IMG/VR virus record: IMGVR_UViG_3300009610_000095
Span: 1 to 22,871 of that record
Length of the DNA: 22,871 bases
Direction: 5' to 3' (one strand)
From: a virus
Numbering within the stretch: position 1 is the first letter of the stretch; each line of letters opens with the position of its first letter. The notes below the pieces were generated by a model. That model was not told the DNA's origin and did not search any database. It saw nothing but the letters and a program-made list of their open reading frames with translations. Below are positions 1-7,915 of the stretch, in pieces. Both the position numbers and the translations under genes were made by a program.

Positions 1-1
1 G

Positions 2-712
2 GTAGCTAAGAGTAGATATAGTGAGGATGATGCTCCAGAGGTACTTCATTGGGTACTTGATGATATGAGTTTGAAGATGCTATCCTTGAACCAGAAGAAC
101 AAGGATATGCTAAGGAATAGTAGGATAGGGCTATATGTAGCTAATTCTGCTAAGGATGAAGATGCTAAGAATGCAATAGTTAATCTAGCTCAAGCTGCTA
201 TGCAGAATGATAAGGCTACTCTGGGAGATATTATTAAGGTTATGAAGTCTAATAGTCTACAAGATGTAGAAGAACAATTAGCTGTAGCTGATGCTCATGC
301 ACAGCAGAGAGAAGATGCAATAGCTAAGAGACAGCAACAGCATGAGAAGGAAATGCAAGCTATGGTTGCACAGGCTGAGACTGATAGACATAAGAATGCT
401 ATTGATGAGATAATAGTGAAGGCTAGAGAAGATAGGCAGACTAAGAAGGAAGTAGGAGCTATTACTGCTTTAGGCTTTGCAGAGGATAAGGATGTGAATG
501 ATAATTTAATACCAGATGTATTGGAAGTGGCTAAGATACAGGGAGACTTGGCTATTAAGGGCCAGAAGGCAGCAACAGAAGAGAGGAGTCAGTCATTGGA
601 AGAGCAGAAATTTCAACATCAGAAGGCTCAGGATGAGCATCAGAAGAAGATAGATAAAGAGTATGTTGAAATTGATAGGAAGAAAGCAAGCAAACCTACT
701 GGTCAAAAATAG
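2..712 (+). CDS. Portal protein, C-terminal part (5' end outside window)
   Basis: The reading frame is open from base 2 without a stop, so the ATG at 65 is an internal Met and the real start lies upstream. The visible 236 residues are mostly charged helix and probable coiled coil: Gln/Glu/Lys/Ala-rich, with runs such as KRQQQHEKEMQ, and a basic, Gln-rich tail. An acidic loop at 485-526 (DKDVNDNLIPDVLE) resembles a degenerate EF-hand/dockerin-type calcium loop. As I recall them, portals of crAss-like phages carry a long helical C-terminus with a similar D-x-N-x-N...D-x-LE segment, and the gene lies just before the scaffold and capsid genes, as here. The portal would form the DNA channel at one capsid vertex. 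The diagnostic core is outside the window, so the call rests on position, the helical tail and this loop. It ends in TAG, with a TAA in frame five codons later (725-727). Confidence 0.55.
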   Translation, partial: VAKSRYSEDDAPEVLHWVLDDMSLKMLSLNQKNKDMLRNSRIGLYVANSAKDEDAKNAIVNLAQAAMQNDKATLGDIIKVMKSNSLQDVEEQLAVADAHAQQREDAIAKRQQQHEKEMQAMVAQAETDRHKNAIDEIIVKAREDRQTKKEVGAITALGFAEDKDVNDNLIPDVLEVAKIQGDLAIKGQKAATEERSQSLEEQKFQHQKAQDEHQKKIDKEYVEIDRKKASKPTGQK

Positions 713-741
713 GTGTTTGCTCTATAATCATTTAATCAAAT

Positions 742-780
742 AGTTCAGTTTCAATCTGAATAAAAGTTCAGTTTAAATCT
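742..780 (+). repeat. Imperfect 16-bp direct repeat in the 84-bp gap before the scaffold-like gene
   Basis: AGTTCAGTTTCAATCT (742-757) recurs as AGTTCAGTTTAAATCT (765-780), 15 of 16 bases identical, spaced by seven bases. The first copy also forms a small hairpin with the spacer (TTCAG at 743-747, CTGAA at 755-759). The repeats end 16 bases before the ATG at 797 in an AT-rich gap. This gap is one of the few in the window long enough for a promoter or a regulator site; the repeat could be an operator or a leader element, but no protein partner can be named. Confidence 0.5.
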
Positions 781-796
781 TAAATTACAACAGGTT

Positions 797-2182
797 ATGG
801 CAAAGAATGTACTAGCTACCTTCCCACTTGACGATGGGGAAGAGAGCTTCTTCGGAGTAAAGGCTGATGCAGGGTTCAGCCAGAGTCACATAGACAAGAT
901 AATCAAAGAGGTAAAAGAGGAAGGAGATGTTACAGAGGATGAAGATGATGATGCAGGGGAGAAAACTAGGTTAGACGATGACAAAGCTAAGGCTAAGAAG
1001 GCTAAGGCTAAACCAGAGGATGAAGGTGAAGAAGAGGAAGAGGAAGATGTGGATTTCACCTTTGATGATAAAGAACCTAGTACAAAACCTAAAGCTAAGT
1101 CAGATGAAGAAGACAAAGCAGAGAAGAAGAAAAGAGAAGCTGCTAAGAGAAGAGAAGAGATTGAGGAAGATGATGATGAGGAAGATGATGATGATAATAA
1201 GGATAAGAAGGAAGATGGAAGAGCTAAGGATACCGCTAAGCCTAAGGCAAAGGCTAAAACTGATGAAGAGGATGATGAAGGAGACAGAGATGTAGATGAG
1301 GAAGAACTGAAGCTATTTACAGCTTTAGCTGAGGATTTGAAGGATAGGGGATTCTTCAAGGCTGTAGAAGTTAAGAAGAATACTAAGTTCGATGAAGAGA
1401 ATTTCTTTGAAGCTGTAGATGGTGAAGTAGAAGGTAGAGTACAAGAGACCTTTGAGGCTTTCTTTGAGGAAATGAGTGATGATGGAAAAAGGTATCTAAA
1501 GTTCCTTAGAGATGGTGGTAATGAGGTAGATTACATTAACCACATGCGTCAGCCTCTGGATTTTAGTAAGTTTGATGAGAACAATAAGAAGCATGTTGCT
1601 AATGTGCTTCGGTACTATATAACAAATGTTGAGCAATTAGAGGCAGATGAGCTGGAAGATAGGATAAAATACATACAGGAGAGCGGAAAAGAGAGGGATT
1701 ATGCTACAAGATGGAATAATAAGCTAAAAGCTACACATGAAAAGAAGGTTAAAGCCATAGAGGATGCTGTAAAGGCTAAGAAAGCCCAAGAAGATGCAGA
1801 TACTCTGGAGTTTAACAAGGAAATTAAGGAAGTTCTTGATAAAAGCGATGAAATTAATGGTATAGAGATAGCTGATAAGAAGAAAATCAACGACTATATC
1901 ACTAAACCTACTGTAAAGGTTGGAAAGAACAGGTTTGTACCACAGTTATTTGTGGATATACAGAAGGTACTAGCTGCTAACACCCAAAAAGACAAGAGAA
2001 AGTGCATCCTACTGGCACAGATACTCACTAATGACTTTGATTTCTCTGATATAGTGGCAGAAAAGGAGACAAAGACCTTGAAGAAGGCACAATCTAGAGT
2101 GAAAGAAGCCAGAGTAAGTGGGTTTAAGGGTGGTAATCTAAGAACAAATGGTGTTAAATCATTAAGTGATTACATAGATTAA
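797..2182 (+). CDS. Acidic coiled-coil protein, probable capsid scaffold
   Basis: A 461-residue protein between the portal and the major capsid protein, the usual place of a scaffold gene in tailed phages. Residues about 40-165 are low-complexity, alternating runs of Asp/Glu with Lys/Ala/Arg-rich stretches (for example EEEEEEDVDFTFDDKEP). The rest is predicted mainly helical and highly charged, with an F-rich patch near residues 205-225 and a conserved-looking end (KSLSDYID). Such acidic, helical, elongated proteins fit an internal scaffold that fills the procapsid and leaves it before DNA entry. No protease signature was seen, so a fused maturation protease is not supported. The start at 797 follows an AT-rich gap without Shine-Dalgarno. 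Alternatives are an internal DNA-mimicking or ejected protein. No specific family was recognised by sequence. Confidence 0.5.
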   Translation: MAKNVLATFPLDDGEESFFGVKADAGFSQSHIDKIIKEVKEEGDVTEDEDDDAGEKTRLDDDKAKAKKAKAKPEDEGEEEEEEDVDFTFDDKEPSTKPKAKSDEEDKAEKKKREAAKRREEIEEDDDEEDDDDNKDKKEDGRAKDTAKPKAKAKTDEEDDEGDRDVDEEELKLFTALAEDLKDRGFFKAVEVKKNTKFDEENFFEAVDGEVEGRVQETFEAFFEEMSDDGKRYLKFLRDGGNEVDYINHMRQPLDFSKFDENNKKHVANVLRYYITNVEQLEADELEDRIKYIQESGKERDYATRWNNKLKATHEKKVKAIEDAVKAKKAQEDADTLEFNKEIKEVLDKSDEINGIEIADKKKINDYITKPTVKVGKNRFVPQLFVDIQKVLAANTQKDKRKCILLAQILTNDFDFSDIVAEKETKTLKKAQSRVKEARVSGFKGGNLRTNGVKSLSDYID

Positions 2183-2198
2183 TTAAAAATAAATAACA
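2183..2198 (+). promoter_or_regulatory. A-rich, SD-less translation leader of the capsid gene
   Basis: The 16 bases between the scaffold-like gene and the capsid ATG are TTAAAAATAAATAACA: only A, T and one C, with no GGAGG-like motif. Bacteroidota translate efficiently from unstructured A-rich leaders, so this is likely the ribosome entry site that fixes the start at 2199. A similar leader precedes the gene at 5298. Confidence 0.5.
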
Positions 2199-3662
2199 AT
2201 GGCGAGACTAAACAACAAACTTATCACTAAGCAGATGCCTTGGCACGCTAATATGACAGAGTTAAACCACTTAGGGGCTGCTCTATTGGCTAAGCCTACA
2301 GTATTTGAGGGTAAGATGAACCAGTTATTTACCGCTACAAGATACTCTGACAATCCATTGTCAACACTTCTGGCAGGTAAAGCAGAGAAGACAATTACAA
2401 CAACACAGTGGGAATGGGATATGAAGGGAGCTTCTGTAAGACCACTGGTACTTGTTGAGAATGTTGAGCCTGATAGTAATACTACACCGGGAAAATGGAA
2501 GCAGAACTTCAAGATGAAACTTGATGAAGACTGGTACATTCCAGGTGATGTTATCCATCCAGGTACTTCTAACAAGAAGTTACAGGTTAGGATACAGAGT
2601 CAATCATTTAAGCATGGTAATGGGCATATCTATGAGGTTAGAGGTATGAGTGACGACCCTCAATGGTTTATGCCACCACAATACCTACAGCCCGGACAGC
2701 AATGGGCTAAGTTGTTCTCACAGTATGAAGAAGCTGCTGAACAATCAGGTAGCACACAGTATAGCCTTCCTATTAGCTTGGCTAGCAGGATGGGTAGGTA
2801 CAGAAAGAAATATCGTGTAACAGGTGATGCTGCACAGGAAGTTCTTGCTGTAAAGATACCCGATAATAAGGGTAGACTGCATGATAGCTGGATTAAGTAT
2901 GCAGAAGTGGAATACTGGGAACAATGGTATAGAGAGCTTGAAAGAGGCTACTGGTATAGCCGTAGTACAGATACTGTATTAGGTGCTAATGGTAGACCTA
3001 TTTACTCTGGTCCAGGGGTACAAGAGTACCTTGAGGATAGCCATGTACACTACTATTCTGTTCTTACAGCTAGACTTGTAGAGGAATATCTTATGGATAT
3101 TTTCTACTCTAGGGTGAAACCTGGGAAGGCTAGGCATATTAAGGGCTTTAGTGGGGAGTATGGAATGATACAGTTCCACAGAGCTATACAGGATTGGAAT
3201 GAGAAGAGGAAAGGGTTTATTCAGGTAGTTGACCAAGTATTTATCAATAAGACTACTTCTGCCTATCATACTAATGCTTTGGAAGCAGGCTTCCAATATG
3301 TGAGGTATCGTATGGCAAATGGAGCAGAACTTGAGTTAATTCATAATCCACTCTATGATGATAGGGAAATTAACTTTGCTATTGACCCTGTTACTGGGTA
3401 TCCAGAAGAGTCACAGAGGATAACATTCCTTGACTTTAGTGGACAGGGTACAGACTTTGGTTCCGGTAACATTGCTATTATGCACAAAGCTAATAGCTTG
3501 AAGTTAGCTTATGTGTGTGGTTTGCAGACACCTTATGGCCCAGCTAACAAGGGACAGCAGGCACACTCTGGTGACTACTATGAGATGCACGTTCAAAAGC
3601 AGTGTGGATTACACATTGAAGATATAAGTAAGTGTGGAGAGTTAATCTTAGCACGAGCTTAA
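2199..3662 (+). CDS. Major capsid protein, crAss-like phage type
   Basis: The 487-residue product matches the crAss-like major capsid protein in length, context and several stretches I recognise, such as GRYRKKYRVTGDA (about residue 200) and the Trp/Tyr-rich central region (EVEYWEQWYRELERGYW). The family has an HK97-type fold and forms the icosahedral shell. The C-terminal part (YGPANKGQQAHSGDYYEMH) is also typical. The start is set by an A-rich leader after the preceding stop. The gene is preceded by the scaffold-like gene and followed immediately by a strong intrinsic terminator, which fits high, separately controlled expression. Arg codons are largely AGA/AGG and CG dinucleotides are rare. 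No signs of truncation or cleavage signal were seen. This is the main anchor for assigning the window to a crAss-like phage. Confidence 0.8.
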   Translation: MARLNNKLITKQMPWHANMTELNHLGAALLAKPTVFEGKMNQLFTATRYSDNPLSTLLAGKAEKTITTTQWEWDMKGASVRPLVLVENVEPDSNTTPGKWKQNFKMKLDEDWYIPGDVIHPGTSNKKLQVRIQSQSFKHGNGHIYEVRGMSDDPQWFMPPQYLQPGQQWAKLFSQYEEAAEQSGSTQYSLPISLASRMGRYRKKYRVTGDAAQEVLAVKIPDNKGRLHDSWIKYAEVEYWEQWYRELERGYWYSRSTDTVLGANGRPIYSGPGVQEYLEDSHVHYYSVLTARLVEEYLMDIFYSRVKPGKARHIKGFSGEYGMIQFHRAIQDWNEKRKGFIQVVDQVFINKTTSAYHTNALEAGFQYVRYRMANGAELELIHNPLYDDREINFAIDPVTGYPEESQRITFLDFSGQGTDFGSGNIAIMHKANSLKLAYVCGLQTPYGPANKGQQAHSGDYYEMHVQKQCGLHIEDISKCGELILARA

Positions 3663-3667
3663 ACAAG

Positions 3668-3698
3668 AAGGGGGATTCGTGTGGGTCTCCCCCTTTTT
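3668..3698 (+). terminator. Intrinsic terminator after the major capsid gene
   Basis: AAGGGGGA (3668-3675) pairs with TCCCCCTT (3688-3695), eight base pairs around a 12-base loop, and runs into TTTTT (3694-3698). It starts six bases after the capsid stop codon. It should end or reduce transcripts at the capsid gene. Confidence 0.85.
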
Positions 3699-3736
3699 AA
3701 TAGGTTGAAACTACAGGTACAGGTTAAACTACATAT

Positions 3737-4546
3737 ATGATTAAGACAGACACTTTGGTAGAGGTACGCCCTCTAGATACAGAGAAGTGGCATGGCAAGA
3801 AGGGTAAGGAGAACTTTGCCCAGCCAAAGACACTAGAAGTTCTTTTTGATAGGAAAACAGGTGGATATGCTACTGGACTTACACCTGAAGAAGCAGAGCA
3901 TTATGGTAAGATACTAGGAGTAGACTTATCAAATGTTTTCAGTCCAGATAGTCCACATCCTTATTGGAGTAGTAAGGCTTCATGGATACCATTACCTAAT
4001 CATACTAAGGTTTTTGATATGAAAAAACCTGCTGAGTATGTGAAGATAAAGAACATGAAGGCTTCAAGTAGGGTAGCTAATAGCTTAAAGGACTATGAAG
4101 ATGGTCTATATCCAGAGGCTACTCACTACATAGTAGATGAGGTAGAAGAGATAGCTGGTAAAGCTATTATGGCTAACCATAGGAAAGAAGCTTATCTTAT
4201 GCTGGATAAGATGACTGATACTGATAAGACTTCTATGATACAGATACTATCTAAGAAGAACCTCAAGGGTAGGACAGCAGACTTTATCAATGCAGAGATA
4301 GACGAGATACTGCTAGATAAGGAGAGATTAGAGCCTTTCTTGAGATATGCTAAGATGGGTAGAGAAGAAGTCAATTTAAGAGCTACATTACTGGTTGGTC
4401 TATCACAGAATGTACTTACTAAAGAGGGAGAATCAATATTCTATATGAGTGAGTTACTAGGTATAGATATTGACCAAGCTATTAAGTGGTTTAAAGACCC
4501 AAATAATCAGAAGCTTAAAGTGGCGATATTGGATAAAATAAAGTAA
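3737..4546 (+). CDS. Conserved structural-block protein downstream of capsid gene, function unknown
   Basis: A 269-residue protein in the slot right after the capsid gene that crAss-like phages usually fill with a conserved protein of unknown role. The N-terminal third looks beta-rich (LEVLFDRKTGGYATGLTPEE, residues about 33-52), and includes a Pro/Trp segment (SPHPYWSSKASWIPLP). From about residue 100 the protein is helical and charged (AEYVKIKNMKASSRVANS; ATHYIVDEVEEIAGKA). No enzyme motif, signal peptide or membrane segment was seen. It starts 74 bases after the capsid stop, beyond the terminator, without Shine-Dalgarno, and is separated by only one base from the next gene (TAA-C-ATG). That coupling suggests the two products are made together; a role in neck or head completion is inferred from position only. 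Confidence 0.6.
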   Translation: MIKTDTLVEVRPLDTEKWHGKKGKENFAQPKTLEVLFDRKTGGYATGLTPEEAEHYGKILGVDLSNVFSPDSPHPYWSSKASWIPLPNHTKVFDMKKPAEYVKIKNMKASSRVANSLKDYEDGLYPEATHYIVDEVEEIAGKAIMANHRKEAYLMLDKMTDTDKTSMIQILSKKNLKGRTADFINAEIDEILLDKERLEPFLRYAKMGREEVNLRATLLVGLSQNVLTKEGESIFYMSELLGIDIDQAIKWFKDPNNQKLKVAILDKIK

Positions 4547-4547
4547 C

Positions 4548-5270
4548 ATGACTATTAGGGAGATGCAATTTGACTTCAAAATGAAGTACAATAGTGTAGA
4601 TAGTCAAAGAGATGAAGACTTTGAAATCCCTGAGATGGACTGGTTACTTAATGAAGCTCAAGAGGTATATGTTAAGATGAGGGCAAATCCAAAGATAGGA
4701 GCTGAATATGGATTTGAGGTTAATCAGAGAGGTATAGATGATTTAAGGACAATAGTAATAGACCAGAAGAAGGGAGTAGGGCAGGGTGTGGTAGCTTATG
4801 ATACTGGGAGTGTATTGGCGGCTTTGCCACCAGATTACTGGTTTCATCTTAATAGTAAGGTATATGCTTCAAAGGATGGTTGTGAAGATAGGAGATTGTT
4901 CACTAAGGAGATACAGCATGATGATGAGCAGGATATGTCACCTTTTGACAGAAGTTCTTTCAGATGGAGAGTAGCTAATATAAGGTTCAATGATGGTGGT
5001 ATAAGGATATTCAATAATAATGGTGAGTTTATAGTGAATGAACTATGTATAGAATATCTAAAGAAGCCTGTAGAGATGCACAATGCTGCTGATTGGATAG
5101 GTGGGACTTATAATAAGCTAGATGGAACTGTCTTAACTGGTAGGGCAGATTGTAAGTTACCAAGTAACACACATAGGGAGATAGTTGATTTAGCAGTAGT
5201 AATAGCTGCTAATGGTAAGAGTTCCCCTTACTATAATGTGAAGATGAACAAAATGAGTTTTGCAAGATAA
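4548..5270 (+). CDS. Probable head-to-tail connector (neck ring) protein
   Basis: A 240-residue protein with the look of phage neck/adaptor proteins. It has an amphipathic N-terminal helical part with the pattern MDWLLNEAQEVYVKMR (residues about 28-43), a central beta-rich region (PPDYWFHLNSKVYAS, later FIVNELCIEYLKKPVEM) and a closing helix (LPSNTHREIVDLAVVIAAN, about 205-223). A 'Leu-Pro...His-Arg-Glu-Ile-Val-Asp-Leu-Ala' end helix after a beta domain recurs in connector-type proteins of crAss-like and other short-tailed phages. No catalytic motif is seen. It follows the previous gene by one base and is followed by a 27-base A-rich leader. The ring role is an inference from architecture and neighbourhood, not from a specific match. 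Confidence 0.5.
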   Translation: MTIREMQFDFKMKYNSVDSQRDEDFEIPEMDWLLNEAQEVYVKMRANPKIGAEYGFEVNQRGIDDLRTIVIDQKKGVGQGVVAYDTGSVLAALPPDYWFHLNSKVYASKDGCEDRRLFTKEIQHDDEQDMSPFDRSSFRWRVANIRFNDGGIRIFNNNGEFIVNELCIEYLKKPVEMHNAADWIGGTYNKLDGTVLTGRADCKLPSNTHREIVDLAVVIAANGKSSPYYNVKMNKMSFAR

Positions 5271-5297
5271 TTACATAATTAATTAAATAGATAAAAA
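5271..5297 (+). promoter_or_regulatory. A/T-rich, SD-less leader of the 479-aa structural gene
   Basis: The 27 bases before the ATG at 5298 hold only one G and one C and end in AATAGATAAAAA. Like the capsid leader at 2183-2198, it has no Shine-Dalgarno and is A-rich just before the start, the arrangement associated with strong translation in Bacteroidota. Confidence 0.45.
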
Positions 5298-6737
5298 ATG
5301 GCAACAGAAAATCCTGTTTCACAAGTACTAGTAACTAGTGGTAATCAAGCTATCCTTGGACCTGGTTTGAGGGTTGATTCATTGAAGAATGGGCAGATTG
5401 GAATATTCAACTACCATACAGGGCTATCAGTTAATGGTTCAGTACTGGGAGACTGCCAAGACATTTTTATAGCTTTAGGTATCAATAGAACAAGTGGTGG
5501 TACTGCTAACATGGAAGACCTACGAAAATCAGCAGGTCAAGTCATACAAGCAAGGAACACAAAATCAATAACTGTTAAAGGTCATGTTGTTGAGATACCA
5601 AAGATAGTTGATGTTAGTGGCTATAGTGCCAAGTGTGATACTGACTACATACTTAAAGTAGAGTTTAGGTCTGTAGCTGCATACATGACTAATGGTTACA
5701 ATAATGTGACTAAGAGTTATGCTTATCATACAGCTTGCTGTGCAGATGAGTGTGCAGATTGCCCTACAGGTGATTGTACAGAGTTGGCAGCAGGTTTAGC
5801 TGCTGCTATTAATGCTGACCCTGATAAGTTGCTTACAGCATCATTGTTATCAAATCAGATAGTAACTACTGTTACAGGACCGGCTTCAGCTACAGGTTCA
5901 CTTGGATTTACAGTTGGAGCAGAGGCATTTACTGCTGCTGTTACATCTGCTGATACTGCTACTGTGATAGCTACTGCAATGAAGAATGCTATCAATGCTG
6001 TTTCTACTAGTAATTTCAGAGCTACTAGTTCAGGTGCTGTTCTGACTATAAGGAAGAAAAGTGGTAATAGCACAAATACAGAAACAATAGTGATTACTGC
6101 TCCAGTTACAGGTGTAGCTTTAACTGGTACTGCATTGACAAATCAAGTTGTAACTGATATTCCTACTTTCAAGACTACTTATCCAGGAGCTTGTCTTAAT
6201 CTTAGGCTTACAGGTACTTCGGAAGTAAGACCTACATTTGGTCAGATAAATGTTAAGTACCATAAGACAGGGATGAACTTCATTGTTTCTTTGTCAGAAG
6301 GATTTATATGTAATGGAGTTGTTACTGTGTTTCAGGAATTGCAGTACTTAGAGGGTAGTGGCTATGACCTGAAACAAGAGGAATATGTAGCTGGTGGACA
6401 GAATGGTAATCCAGGTGTATATAGGATTACTATGAGTACTGGCTTTCCTAAGAATATTGAGTATCTGGCTGTAGAGTCAGCAATGTATAATACTGTAGCA
6501 CTTGCCTATGACCAATTTAGCGTGGGTGGATGGCTGGAGTATCTCAATAACCTAAGAACTGTAATTGGAATACCATGTGCTGATAGTGCTACCTTAACAG
6601 GTTTAATTGGAGTCTTAGACCTTATCTTTGCAAATAGGTTTGGAGCTTTGACTGATGATGTATCTGCTATGGATTGTACAAATACTAGGACAGGCTTATT
6701 GCTTCCTGCTACAGATGGTATTGAGAGTCTTGCGTAA
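5298..6737 (+). CDS. Structural protein, probable auxiliary capsid protein with sheath-like insert
   Basis: A 479-residue protein. Residues 1-145 are beta-rich (ALGINRTSGGTANMEDLRK; VKGHVVEIPKIVDVSGY). Residues 147-160 hold five cysteines, CCADECADCPTGDC. A Thr/Ala/Val-rich domain spans about 190-290 (AEAFTAAVTSADTATVIATA, then AVLTIRKKSGNSTN). It resembles the small 'sampling' domain found in phage sheath and baseplate proteins, in which helices with Ala-Asn follow Gly-rich strands. The C-terminal half returns to beta structure and ends with a helical segment. In crAss-like phages a protein of this slot and style is an abundant virion component, and the A-rich leader and the dedicated terminator just downstream suggest high expression here too. 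The capsid-decoration role is inferred. An alternative is a major tail or collar component. Confidence 0.5.
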   Translation: MATENPVSQVLVTSGNQAILGPGLRVDSLKNGQIGIFNYHTGLSVNGSVLGDCQDIFIALGINRTSGGTANMEDLRKSAGQVIQARNTKSITVKGHVVEIPKIVDVSGYSAKCDTDYILKVEFRSVAAYMTNGYNNVTKSYAYHTACCADECADCPTGDCTELAAGLAAAINADPDKLLTASLLSNQIVTTVTGPASATGSLGFTVGAEAFTAAVTSADTATVIATAMKNAINAVSTSNFRATSSGAVLTIRKKSGNSTNTETIVITAPVTGVALTGTALTNQVVTDIPTFKTTYPGACLNLRLTGTSEVRPTFGQINVKYHKTGMNFIVSLSEGFICNGVVTVFQELQYLEGSGYDLKQEEYVAGGQNGNPGVYRITMSTGFPKNIEYLAVESAMYNTVALAYDQFSVGGWLEYLNNLRTVIGIPCADSATLTGLIGVLDLIFANRFGALTDDVSAMDCTNTRTGLLLPATDGIESLA

Positions 6738-6784
6738 CCTGTAGTTTTTCAAGAAATATTAAACCTAATGGTTTGATCTGTAAG

Positions 6785-6808
6785 AGGTGGTTTCAACCAC
6801 CTTTTTTT
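6785..6808 (+). terminator. Intrinsic terminator after the 479-aa structural gene
   Basis: AGGTGG (6785-6790) pairs with CCACCT (6797-6802) around TTTCAA, followed by seven T residues (6802-6808). The loop edges can pair further. It lies about 50 bases after the stop at 6737 and before the tail/adhesin operon that starts at 6831. Confidence 0.85.
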
Positions 6809-6830
6809 GTAACATAGAAAATAGGATGAC

Positions 6831-7400
6831 ATGACAATAACTTATATAAGTAGTGATGATGTTCTAGTAGCTCAGTCAGATGAGATAACTAATCTTATAG
6901 CTACTATAGTAAGTAGTCCTCCATATAGTAGTGTTAAGGTTACAGGTACTTTAACCTGTGGGACAGAGTTTACACAAGAATATACTATTGCTGAACTAGC
7001 TGCTCCAGTAGTTACTAATAAGTGGTATTTAGACTTGAGTAATGGGTTATTAGTAGTGAATCCTCTATTCTTTGGTCTATCTACTTATACTGATGGGATA
7101 TATAAGCTGCAAATAACATACTTCAAAGTAAATAATGGTGGCTACTTCCAAGAAATGAACTGTATATTTGTAGATATTACATACAGATGTAAGGTAGCTA
7201 CCTTCTTAGGGGACTTGGTTGAAGAGACAAAAGACCCTTCAAAAGAGAAGATAGCTAGCAATATAATGTTACTACATTACGCATTAACTACTAGTAGTAA
7301 CTGTAATTGTAACTGTACAGAGATGTGTGACGCATTTAATCAATTAACTATATTATTATCGGGAATAGACCCTCAAATATTAACTGATTGTGGCTGCTAA
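6831..7400 (+). CDS. Small structural protein with Cys-rich C-terminus, first gene of tail/adhesin run
   Basis: A 189-residue protein, mostly beta-strand in character (MTITYISSDDVLVAQSDE; GIYKLQITYFKVNNGGYFQE), with no signal peptide. The last fifty residues include the unusual cluster SNCNCNCTEMCDAF and end in DCGC. Similar short proteins with a beta fold and a Cys-Asn-Cys tail head the fibre cluster of several Bacteroidota phages. I infer a linker or tail-tip role only from position. It begins 22 bases after a strong terminator, so its promoter must lie inside the previous gene or transcription reads through. The next gene overlaps it by 11 bases. Confidence 0.5.
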   Translation: MTITYISSDDVLVAQSDEITNLIATIVSSPPYSSVKVTGTLTCGTEFTQEYTIAELAAPVVTNKWYLDLSNGLLVVNPLFFGLSTYTDGIYKLQITYFKVNNGGYFQEMNCIFVDITYRCKVATFLGDLVEETKDPSKEKIASNIMLLHYALTTSSNCNCNCTEMCDAFNQLTILLSGIDPQILTDCGC

Positions 7401-7914
7401 ATCAAGTGCAAATATAATACTTAGAGGATACATTAGATATGTGAACTGTCCTAGTATGTATCTTAATAGTAGTGATTGTTATAGCACAGAGCCTTGTGAA
7501 GAGACTACAATAGACTTTGTGTGTAACATGATAGCTACAGAGATGGGCTTCACAGTACATGATGATGAAGTTACTGCTACATTTGATGTTACAGACCTTA
7601 CAGGATACACAGACCCTCTTACTTACTTGTGGAGTTATGATACTAGTGTATTTGTAGCTACCTCTCCAATTAATCAGCCTACTATAACCTTGAAGCTACA
7701 GGCAGGGAAGTCATTTGACTATGTAGTAACTCCTCTTACACTTACAATAACAGATGCTAATAGATGTACAGTTACTAAGACATGTTACTTAGTAGCAGGT
7801 ACTATGAATTGTACAGATGGTTATGTACCATGTCCTAACCCTAGAGGGTTAGTTGTAACTAACAAGTTTGTACAATGTTCTGGCCCATCTGGACTTATAG
7901 TTAAAAAGAAATGA
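7390..7914 (+). CDS. Small tail-associated protein with PKD/Ig-like domain
   Basis: A 174-residue protein read from a GTG at 7390 that overlaps the end of the previous gene by 11 bases; the next in-frame ATG (7456) would remove 22 residues. Residues about 58-140 look like a PKD or other Ig-like beta-sandwich (TYLWSYDTSVF, then PTITLKLQAG and LTITDANRCTVTKTCYL). Cysteines recur at both ends (CTDGYVPCPNPRGLVV and a repeat of the GL-V-V pattern near the C-terminus). No enzyme motif is present. Such Ig-like domains serve as spacers or weak glycan-binding units on virions. The start is uncertain. Confidence 0.5.
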   Translation: MAAKSSANIILRGYIRYVNCPSMYLNSSDCYSTEPCEETTIDFVCNMIATEMGFTVHDDEVTATFDVTDLTGYTDPLTYLWSYDTSVFVATSPINQPTITLKLQAGKSFDYVVTPLTLTITDANRCTVTKTCYLVAGTMNCTDGYVPCPNPRGLVVTNKFVQCSGPSGLIVKKK

Positions 7915-7915
7915 T

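Noticed and set aside
65-712. Complete 215-residue gene starting at ATG 65
   Set aside because: The same frame is open to base 2 with sensible coding upstream (...EVLHWVLDD before the Met), so it is the end of a longer gene.
711-728. Promoter with TTTG (716-719) and TATAAT (723-728)
   Set aside because: The two boxes are only three bases apart, far too close for a Bacteroidota promoter (about 20 bases between the -33 and -7 elements).
978-1295. Overlapping + strand frame coding for a Lys/Arg/Met-rich peptide
   Set aside because: It is a frame-shifted reading of the same low-complexity acidic repeats; no start signal and no protein-like pattern.
886-1359. Open frame on the minus strand coding for a Ser-rich protein opposite the scaffold-like gene
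   Set aside because: It is the mirror of the GAT/GAA/GAG (Asp/Glu) codons of the + strand, which become Ser/Leu-type codons in reverse. No start context, and every real gene here is on the + strand.
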